Shown here in pieces: positions 17,809-25,600 of a DNA stretch of 64,000 nt. The notes below the pieces were generated by a model. It had not been told where the DNA came from, did not search any database, and saw only the letters and a list, made by a program, of their open reading frames with translations. The translations under genes and the position numbers were made by a program. The stretch is from assembly GCA_963825075.1 (NCBI GenBank), contig CAWGRX010000002.1:27346-91345 (forward strand), given 5' to 3'. Origin of the DNA: CAWAVN01 sp963825075 (GTDB taxonomy: Bacteria > Planctomycetota > Planctomycetia > Planctomycetales > Planctomycetaceae). Every line of letters starts with the position of its first letter. Position 1 is the first letter of the stretch.

Positions 17809-18720
17809 TCAATGACATCGACGATCGAGAGCGACTTCCTGGTCGGACAGATCCACGGTGACGGCGTCTTGGAAACAGCCGTCCGGGTCGTGGGTGATTT
17901 GGACGATCGGCCGGTCGTAGGATTGGGGTTTGGTCCTTAAGACGGTCGCCTCGGAGTTGTCGTTCAACCGCACGCGGGATCCCACGGGATACAGACAGAC
18001 GGTTTGCAGAAGCCCGCGCACGGTCTGCGGGTCGTAAAGCCCTTTCCGCGTATCCGCGAGAATGATTTCGATGGCCTGATAGGGAGAGAAGGGCGGACGG
18101 TGGGCCCGGCCCGACGTGAGGGCTACGTAAACGTCCGCGACGGCGGCAATCCGGGACAGCGGATGGATCTGCGTGCCCGACCGCCCGCGGGGATAGCCGC
18201 TGCCGTCCCAGCGCTCGAACATTTGATAAGCCACTTGCCTTGCCCCCACGGGGACGTCGGGGCATTTTTCCATCAGGTCGAACGTGCGGTTGGGCGTTTT
18301 TTGGATTTCCAGCCATTCGTTCTCCGTAAGCGGCCGCTCGGACTGCGTCAGTTGCTTGGCGTACTCGGTCTGGCCGGCACGGGCGATCAAACAGCCCACG
18401 CCCAGATCGCTGATGTTTTCGCAGGATTTCCCTAAGACCGCGGCGATGGCCATGGCCAGTTGCGAGGTTCTGAGGCTGTGGCCGTAAGCTTCCGAGTCGT
18501 CCCGGCGGTCGATCGCCAATTTGACGTAAAGGTCCAAGTCCTCGAGCATCATCTCGCAGGAATCGACGCTTAGCGATTTGAGCTTGCCGGTCTTGTTGAA
18601 AATCCCGCGGCTGACTTGCACAAGGTTTCTTGAAGTTCCTGCTCCTGCATCTCCCGCATTTGCTCGAACCGTTTCGCGAGTTCGGGCGTGGGCGGGTGGG
18701 GCTTGGGTTCCCTGAGCCAT
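17809..18720 (-). CDS. Degenerate HD-GYP domain protein, C-terminal fragment
   Basis: The true homologous part begins near 18622, after the frameshift. It keeps the HD-GYP scaffold (SEAYGHSLRTSQLAMAIA, then ERWDGSGYPRG and PLSRIAAVADVY). Several expected metal ligands are missing: HDIGK is replaced by IARAGQ, the HH before ERWDGSGYP is replaced by YQMF, and the DALT aspartate is replaced by valine. It is therefore probably not a c-di-GMP phosphodiesterase but a binding or signalling derivative. After the HD-GYP scaffold comes a C-terminal extension of about 60 residues. Adding one base near 18622 joins it to the next frame. Confidence 0.75.
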   Translation of the reverse strand: MAQGTQAPPAHARTRETVRANAGDAGAGTSRNLVQVSRGIFNKTGKLKSLSVDSCEMMLEDLDLYVKLAIDRRDDSEAYGHSLRTSQLAMAIAAVLGKSCENISDLGVGCLIARAGQTEYAKQLTQSERPLTENEWLEIQKTPNRTFDLMEKCPDVPVGARQVAYQMFERWDGSGYPRGRSGTQIHPLSRIAAVADVYVALTSGRAHRPPFSPYQAIEIILADTRKGLYDPQTVRGLLQTVCLYPVGSRVRLNDNSEATVLRTKPQSYDRPIVQITHDPDGCFQDAVTVDLSDQEVALDRRCH

Positions 18721-19022
18721 TTGTTGAGCGGATGATTTCCGCCTTTGCGGATTTCGTCGGCGGTGATTTTCTGGTATTGGCCTTCCTCTTTTTTTTCAGG
18801 GACAGTGCCGGGGGCGATTTCATTGGCGTGTTCGGAATCCACGATCACCCGCGTGATCCCCCGTTTTTTCAGCCGCTCTAAAATCGGTTCGTTGAGTTTC
18901 GTGCCCGCCCCCAACAGCAGCAGTGCCGGGTTGTACGCATCATAGATCGGCGTCGGGAGAATCGAGCCGGGTCGTAATGCCGACAGGTCGATGACCTGCA
19001 TGGTAACGGAAGCAACACTCAT
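18570..19022 (-). CDS. HD-GYP protein, N-terminal fragment
   Basis: This frame carries the first about 140 residues: a short hydrophobic start (MSVASVTMQVIDLSALRPG), a compact alpha/beta region ending VIVDSEH, then a charged helical stretch up to EQELQETL. After that the frame breaks, and the downstream frame continues with VQVSRGIFNK. The stretch TLLLGAGTKLNEPILERLKKRG-like resembles the N-terminal region that often precedes HD-GYP domains in c-di-GMP proteins. The break is a one-base loss near 18622. No ribosome binding site favours the upstream ATG at 19055, and MQVIDL at 19001 is an alternative start. Confidence 0.65.
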   Translation of the reverse strand: MSVASVTMQVIDLSALRPGSILPTPIYDAYNPALLLLGAGTKLNEPILERLKKRGITRVIVDSEHANEIAPGTVPEKKEEGQYQKITADEIRKGGNHPLNKWLREPKPHPPTPELAKRFEQMREMQEQELQETLCKSAAGFSTRPASSNR

Positions 19023-19376
19023 CGAAGGTTTACTCTCAAAGTCAGCAGGGGCCACTCGGTCGGATGAGATCGGGTTTGGCCCAGCGAGGCTCCGAAATCC
19101 CCGCGGGTGCAGAAGTCCCGGCCGGCAATGCTCCAGATGGTCCGTGCGGGGAGCGGGCCGACCGGCGATGATCTCTCACAATGAAGGATAGGACACAAAT
19201 TTGACGGATGAGCCGGGCATTAAAGGCGAACCGGGAATCTCTGGACCGATTGGACGGCCTCTGCGGGTTCTGCAACTCCTTCGATCCGCGGCTTCGCGCT
19301 TTCGTGCCGGGACGGGAAACGGTAGGATCTCCTCTTCGTGTTTCCCTAAAAACGTTCCTTGAGACGGCTTGCGCTG
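19023..19376. other. Gap between divergent HD-GYP and MFS genes
   Basis: This 350-base gap separates two divergently transcribed genes, so both promoters should lie here. Open frames across it show no coding signature. No consensus promoter or repeat is evident. Confidence 0.4.
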
Positions 19377-20567
19377 ATGAGCGGTGCCACGTTTCGGCTG
19401 GTGATGCTGGTTTCCTTCGCCCATGCCTTGGTGCATGCGTTTGAAGTTTCGCTGCCCAGCGTGGAGCAAATGATCGGCGCGGACTTCAGCGTGGAGGCCC
19501 GCGAGACCGGCATGCTGGGAACCGTGTGGCGGATTCCTTTCGGCTGCGGCGCACTTTTAGCCGGCTGGTTGGCCGATCGCTTCGGCTCCAAGCCTTTGCT
19601 GTTGATTTTCTTGGGCGGGTGCGTGCTGACGTCTCTGCTGTCGTCTTGGGCGCCGACTTTGAACGTCGTGTTCCTGGCGATGTTCGCGATGGGCTGTTTC
19701 GCGAGCATCTACCACCCCGCGGGGTTGGCTTTGATTTCCCGCGCGACCCAAGCCGAGAATCGGCCCGCGGCGCTCGGCTGGCATGGGATTTTGGGATCCC
19801 TGGGTTTCACGTGTGCCCCGTTGTTGGCGGCGTTGGCCTTCAGTTTCGGCTCGCTGAGTTGGCGGCAGTATTACCTGGTGCTCTGTGTGCCGGCGGCGGT
19901 TCTGGCGATTTTGCTCGCGGTGACGCTTCGCGAATTCCGGCCGGATCCCAAACCCGCACTGCCCGAAACGGGTCCCGAAACTCCACCCGATGCCCCCGCC
20001 ATTCCGGGCATCTTTTATTTGCTGGTGACCGTGGGCGCGCTGTCGGGATTCGTGTATGCGGGGTTTATGCACTTTCTGCCGAGGTATTTGAACACGGCGT
20101 TTGTCGGGTTGGGGACGCATTCGGCCGAGGGACTTCGGAATTTTTTGGCCGGGATCGTGCTGGCGTTCGCGGTGGTCGGACAAGCCGTCGCCGGCCGCTT
20201 CGCCCGGCCGGGCCGCATGGAGCGCCAACTCAGCCTGGTGATGCTCGCCAATGCCCCGTTTTTGATCGCGATGGCGGTGGCGGAAGGCCCCTGGCGGCTG
20301 GTGGCCGCCTGTTTGTTCGCTTTGGTCCACTTTATGAACCAGCCGCTCTATAACAGCTTGATCGCACAATACGTGCCCGCCCACCGGTGGAGCGTGGCCT
20401 ACGGATTCAGCAACATGATCTGCTTCGGGATCGGAGGCGCTCGGCCCCTTTTTCGCCGGCTGGATGCCCACCGACCAATCCACCTACGGCGGACTGGCCG
20501 TGGTCATCACCGTCGCCGGCTGGCTGGCCTGGTCACTCAGCCGCCGGCAGGCCGAGCACCTCCTTAG
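19377..20567 (+). CDS. Major facilitator superfamily transporter, frameshifted near the C-terminus
   Basis: The frame carries about eleven or twelve hydrophobic segments with the MFS loop 2-3 motif GWLADRFGSKPL. The ATG at 19377 is the first start in a hydrophobic context. After ICFGIGG (about 20440) the frame loses sense. Dropping one base restores GPFFAGWMPTDQS and a final membrane helix, with a stop at 20599-20601. The repaired gene is about 407 residues and overlaps the giant gene's 3-prime end by 27 bases in convergent orientation. Substrate cannot be assigned; the neighbouring HD-GYP gene is unrelated. Confidence 0.8.
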   Translation: MSGATFRLVMLVSFAHALVHAFEVSLPSVEQMIGADFSVEARETGMLGTVWRIPFGCGALLAGWLADRFGSKPLLLIFLGGCVLTSLLSSWAPTLNVVFLAMFAMGCFASIYHPAGLALISRATQAENRPAALGWHGILGSLGFTCAPLLAALAFSFGSLSWRQYYLVLCVPAAVLAILLAVTLREFRPDPKPALPETGPETPPDAPAIPGIFYLLVTVGALSGFVYAGFMHFLPRYLNTAFVGLGTHSAEGLRNFLAGIVLAFAVVGQAVAGRFARPGRMERQLSLVMLANAPFLIAMAVAEGPWRLVAACLFALVHFMNQPLYNSLIAQYVPAHRWSVAYGFSNMICFGIGGARPLFRRLDAHRPIHLRRTGRGHHRRRLAGLVTQPPAGRAPP

Positions 20568-20574
20568 CCCGGAG

Positions 20575-22656
20575 CTAAGCATTGAGGAGCAGGGCCTCTA
20601 AGAGATCGTTATCCGCAAATAAATTGTCCAAAGTCTGTTCATTGGGAACCCGGCGGACGCTGGGAGCTAAGGTCCCGGTCATCATCGTTCCGGGGAATTG
20701 ATCGGCGGGCAAATCATCGAGGCCAAGCGTGTGCCCCAACTCATGCAGGACCACGCTGAGCAAATCCACGGATCCCGACGCCCCCGGTGAAGCGGCGAGC
20801 AAACCGGCTGAAGTCTGCGTGGAGAATTCCTCGTCGGTTAAGGGCGAGAGATCGACAAACCAGCCGACCCCGGCCGCGTTGTCATCCAAATAAACGACGC
20901 CATATTGAACGAGGCCCAACACGCCTGGCGCCAGGTTTTGGACCACAACCGGCATATCGGCCAAAACAGCGGCCAGGTTCGGATCCAGGCCCGCCTCTTT
21001 GAGTCTCACAACAGCCGCGGAAACGATCGGCGCGATGTCCGAAGTGGCGATCGTGGTCGCCGTCCCCGCCGGCAGATCCGCATCGTCCGCCAACCGCAGC
21101 ATCATCGGCGGTCGGGGCGGGAACACGGTCCCGGCCACAAACACGCCGCCTGTGAAAGTGGGATCATAGACAAGAGCATCGCTAACAAACGGCGGTTCAC
21201 TCGGGCGTACCAGTTGGTTTTCCGGAGTTCCCATGATGCTCGATATGGGGAAGCGGTTGACATCGATGTCTTGTCCATTCACGACCACGACCCGCGGTCC
21301 GCCGGTCGGCCCCGCCGCCGCGGCGAGATCGGGCCGTCCTCCGCCGGTCCGTTCCACAGTGCCCACGCGAATCCCGCCATTGAAATCGCCGAATACATTC
21401 AATTGATCGAAGGACAGATCGACGGCATCGAAAACCCGCACGCGCGAGGTCGTTCCCACCTGGCCGCCTTTGCCGACGATGATGTCGGCATGCGAGCTGG
21501 TGCCGCTTCCTCCAAAATCCGCCGCTGCCACGTACACGCCGCCCGAAAATCCGGAATCAAAGGCCATGAAGTTTCCCACCGGACCAAAAAACCCGCTGAT
21601 GTCGCTGCCCGGCCCCATGCTCGTTTGGAAGCTCGAGCCGTCGAACACGCGGACGTTCGGCCCGCCGCCGGGACCGGCCCCGGTGATGATGTCCGGAATC
21701 CCGTCGCCCGTGACATCCCCCGCCGCCACGCGGACGCCGCCGAAGAACCCCATCATCTGATTATTGACAATCATGAAGTCGTAGGCGAAGAAGTCGAAAA
21801 GCAAGGAGAGGTGCGGGCTGCCGTCGAACAGGGACCTGCCGTCGAACACCTTCACTTCGGCTCCGCCGCTGCTGTCCGGTCCGGTGAGGATGTCCGCAAA
21901 TCCATCGCGATTGAAGTCGGCGATGGCGACGAACACGCCGCCCAGGAAACTCATGTCGTATGCCATGAATTCGCGGATTTGAAGGCCGGAACTTCCACTG
22001 AAAACCTTGATGTGCGGCCCGCCGCCGGGACCGGGGGCAGTCACGATGTCGGGCACGCCGTCTCCGTTCACGTCGCCCGTCGCGACCCGCACCTGGCCAA
22101 CGAATCCTTGGTAGGGCGTAATGCTTTGGGAGAACACATCGTTCCCCGCCTGATCGAACACCCGCACGACCGGATTGGACGATTGCCCCTGCCCCGTCAC
22201 CAGGATGCTATCGTCATTGAGGATTCTGCCGATGCCCTGGCTCTTGATGATCGCGATCGAACCAACCACCTGCGGGTCCGTCAAGTCCGCCACGTTATCC
22301 AGCAGCACTTGGAATTGTTCATCCCGCTCCGTCAGCCGGTCGCCTTGGGTTTGAAACTCGATCGCTTGCGGCGCCACCGTGCCGGACAGGAACGTCAGCG
22401 GCCCGAAGGTGGTTTGCGTGAAGTCCTGACCGGATTGGGCATCCATCGCCCCCGTTCCCGTATTGACGCTGAAGCCGACTTGCAAATCGCCCTGCACGGG
22501 AGCGCTCAATGAAACCATCAACGCAGCCGTTTGCTGGCCGGCATCGCCTTCCGTAATGGTGAAGTCATTGATCGACAGCGTGGCCTTGTCGGTGTTCTCG
22601 ATCGTGCCGGTCGCGGTGACATTCGCACCGAGCACCAGCCGGCTCGAATCGCTCAT
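20575..22656 (-). CDS. Giant surface protein, C-terminal fragment with FG-GAP repeats and metzincin-like motif
   Basis: The frame starts in the middle of a Calx-beta domain, so its ATG is not a real start. It then contains a further Calx-beta domain, about seven FG-GAP-like repeats of the form TGDVNGDGVPDIV and PGPGGGPHIKVF, and a terminal domain with HELGHTLGLDD, an HExxHxxGxxD zinc motif of metzincin type, followed by TMMTG as a plausible Met-turn. FG-GAP repeats form beta-propellers that bind calcium. Counting all fragments, the intact protein would be about 3,400 residues. The break from the neighbouring frame is a dinucleotide slip at (GA)5, 22675-22684. Confidence 0.82.
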   Translation of the reverse strand: MSDSSRLVLGANVTATGTIENTDKATLSINDFTITEGDAGQQTAALMVSLSAPVQGDLQVGFSVNTGTGAMDAQSGQDFTQTTFGPLTFLSGTVAPQAIEFQTQGDRLTERDEQFQVLLDNVADLTDPQVVGSIAIIKSQGIGRILNDDSILVTGQGQSSNPVVRVFDQAGNDVFSQSITPYQGFVGQVRVATGDVNGDGVPDIVTAPGPGGGPHIKVFSGSSGLQIREFMAYDMSFLGGVFVAIADFNRDGFADILTGPDSSGGAEVKVFDGRSLFDGSPHLSLLFDFFAYDFMIVNNQMMGFFGGVRVAAGDVTGDGIPDIITGAGPGGGPNVRVFDGSSFQTSMGPGSDISGFFGPVGNFMAFDSGFSGGVYVAAADFGGSGTSSHADIIVGKGGQVGTTSRVRVFDAVDLSFDQLNVFGDFNGGIRVGTVERTGGGRPDLAAAAGPTGGPRVVVVNGQDIDVNRFPISSIMGTPENQLVRPSEPPFVSDALVYDPTFTGGVFVAGTVFPPRPPMMLRLADDADLPAGTATTIATSDIAPIVSAAVVRLKEAGLDPNLAAVLADMPVVVQNLAPGVLGLVQYGVVYLDDNAAGVGWFVDLSPLTDEEFSTQTSAGLLAASPGASGSVDLLSVVLHELGHTLGLDDLPADQFPGTMMTGTLAPSVRRVPNEQTLDNLFADNDLLEALLLNA

Positions 22657-25600
22657 GCCGTCAACTTGCGGATAGAGAGAGAGACCGTGAAGGTTTCGTT
22701 CGGCTCGACAACCGGATCGTCAACCAGGGAGACCGCGACGGACTTTGACGTTTCGCCGGCATTGAACGTCAGCAGCATGCCGGTGAGCGGTGTGAAGTCC
22801 ACGCCGGATTGGGCATCAATGCCCGCGCCTGTTGAGGTTTGCGCGGTGTCCACTTGCACGGTCACCTTGTCCTGAAAGGCCCGGGAAAGATCCACGGTGA
22901 ACTCCAACATGCCGCTCTCTTCGCCCCCGGAGACCGTGACATCGTGAAACGACAGGGTCGCGGGGCTGGGCGTGTTGTCCAGGATGGTTCCCATCGCCTC
23001 GCCGTCCATGCCGGGCGGGTTATTCTGAATCGTCAGCCGGGGATTGCTTGAGCCCCCGAACGTCGGCAGGGACAAATCGACGAAGAAGTTCTCCGCCAGC
23101 TCGGACACGCCGTCATTGATGGTTTGCACAGGGACATCCACGAACTTCGGGCCGCCCGGCGAAAACGTCACCGGGAAGCCCGTCAGCGGAACGTAATCGG
23201 AGCCAGCGTTCGCGGAGCCGTCGCGGGTCGTCGCGAGCACGGTGACATCCTGGCTGATGTCCCCGACAAGGTTCACTCGAAACGCCGCGGTCCCGCCTTC
23301 GGACTGATCCGGGGCATCCGAGATAAACAGCGTTGCCTGATCGGTGTCGTGAACGGTTCCCGTCCGCGTCGATTCGGTCGCACTGATGAACACCCGCGAA
23401 GGATCGAGCAAACCGTCAAAACTGGCGTTCGTGATTTGCAACTGGAACGTCTCATTGTTCTCCAAAATCCCGTCGGCAAAGACGGGAACGTGGACGGTTT
23501 GAGTCAGCGGGTTTTCGTCCCCGTCGTCGTTCAGATCGTTCGCCGAGAACGTGAGAACTTGCGGGGCGAAGCTCAAATCCAAAGGCCCCGCCGAGGGGGG
23601 AAGAGACGGAATCGGATTGGCGGTGACGGTGATGGTATCCGTCCCTTCCAGCGGGATTTGCGGATCGACGTTCAACAGTTCCACGACAAAATCCACGGAA
23701 CCGGCGGACTCTGTCCCGCTTGCATCCTGGCGGATTCGCAGCGTGGCGGTGTCGTCGTTGAGAATCGTTCCCAGCCCTTCGATCTTTCCAATGACGATTT
23801 GCGGCGAGTTGTTGACCGAAGCAAACGTTGCGCCTTCCAGCCGGACCCGGAAGGTCTCGTCCGGTTCGATGGTCGTGTCGCCCGTCACATGCACGATCAC
23901 TTGCTGCGTGAGCGGGTTGTTGTCGCCGTCCTCGTTGGGATCGGCCAACGTCGGGTCGAACGTCAACTGTTTGGTGCTCGTGCTGAACTCGCCCGCCGAT
24001 GCGGTCTCGGCTTGTGTCTGGACGTTGACCGTGACGATTTCTTCGATTGGCTGAGAAAGCGATACCGTGAAGACGAAATCGGTCGTGCCGGAGTTGCCCT
24101 CGGCCTCAGCGACATCGTTGATGGAAAGCGTGGCCGCGTCATCGTTCGTAATCAAGCCGGTGGCGTGAATCGCAATCGCTCCACCGGTGAAACGCACATT
24201 CCGGCCCGCGGCTTGGAGATCGGACAGATCGACCAAAAACGTCTCGTCGGATTCGACAGTTCGATCGCCGTTCACCTGGACCGTGAAAGTCTTCGTCCTT
24301 TCGCCGGCTTGGAATGTGAGGATTTGCGAATTGGAAATGAAATCCGGCACCGACGCGGGAGAAGTTCCGCCCACATCCAACGCGGTTTGGGCAAGCACGC
24401 TGACCGGGGCGTCCACGGCTTTGTCGAGCGAAACTGTGAAGACGAAATTCGTGGCCCCGGCATCGCCTTCCGTCCGGCCCACACTGCCGATCGAGACGGT
24501 GGCCGGCCCATCATCGTCGAGAATGTTGACCTGCGCAGAGCCATTGACAATCGCGGCCCCCGTGGCGTTGTTCAAATCGACAAGGAACGACTCGTTCTGT
24601 TCGACCACGTCATCCTGATTGACCAGGGCGCTTGCCATTTTCGAAAGTTCGCCGGGAGCAAAGGTCAGGAATTGATTGAGCGGCGTGTAATCGCTCCCCG
24701 CATGGGCGGAGCCGTCGGCAGTGCTCACCGTCACCGTGACCGGCCGCACCACGCCCCGGCTCAACGTGACCGTGATCGGCACCAGCTGCGGCGTTCCGGG
24801 ATTTGTGCCTTCGGTAACCGAAGCACCCGCGATGGAAAGTACGGGCGGATTGTCCGTGTTGACTTGCTCGATCGAGTCGAACGTCACATTTTGTTCGCCG
24901 GGATTGTGCGGAACCAACGTGCCGCTGCCCGTTCCGCTGACATTCACATCGGCCGAACCATCATAGTTCATCGTGTCGCCTGGAGTGGCCGGGACGACGG
25001 GGTTGCCGCCATCGATGGTCAAGGTGGTGCTGGAAATCGGCTCGACATAAAACGTGTCGCTGCCGCCTGCGCCGCCCAGGAAAAACTCGCCCACGTCCGC
25101 ATAGGCGATAAACTCGAGATCGGTCGAGTGGAATTGGGTGCTGTCGATGTTCGCCGCATCGCTATTCGCGGTTAAGGAGACGTTCAATGTGGCAATGCCG
25201 TCCAGGATCCCGCCCTGCGTCGAACCGTCGATGAGCAGGTTGGACAGGGTCAGGCTGCTCATCACTTGAGTGTTGGCGTCCAGAATTCCCGTGAAAGCAT
25301 GCGTGATCCGCAGGTCTTGAACGGTCACGTCGTCGGCCCCTTCGACGAGAGTCACTCCGTTGCTGTTTCCCGCGTCAATAAGCGTCAAAGCGCCGGAACC
25401 ATCGAGCGTCAGATCCTTGCCGATCATTACGGACTCGTCATAGACGCCGCGCGCGACGAAGACCGTTCCGCCGGCCCTCACCTGAGCCACGCCTTCCTGG
25501 ATCGTCTGAAAGGCGTCGTAACCGAAGACTGCGGGCGTTCCCGGCACGTTCGGCGTACCGGGATCGTTCGGGCTTTCGTCTGGATCTTCGCCGGTCGTCG

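Noticed and set aside
17474..18823. Minus-strand frame of 449 codons overlapping the HD-GYP gene
   Set aside because: The HD-GYP motifs lie in another frame, and this one is rich in Arg/Pro/Gly as in a shadow.
23124..25175. Long plus-strand frame opposite the giant gene
   Set aside because: Calx-beta motifs on the minus strand are unmistakable; the plus frame is Arg/Gly/Asp-rich and typical of a shadow.
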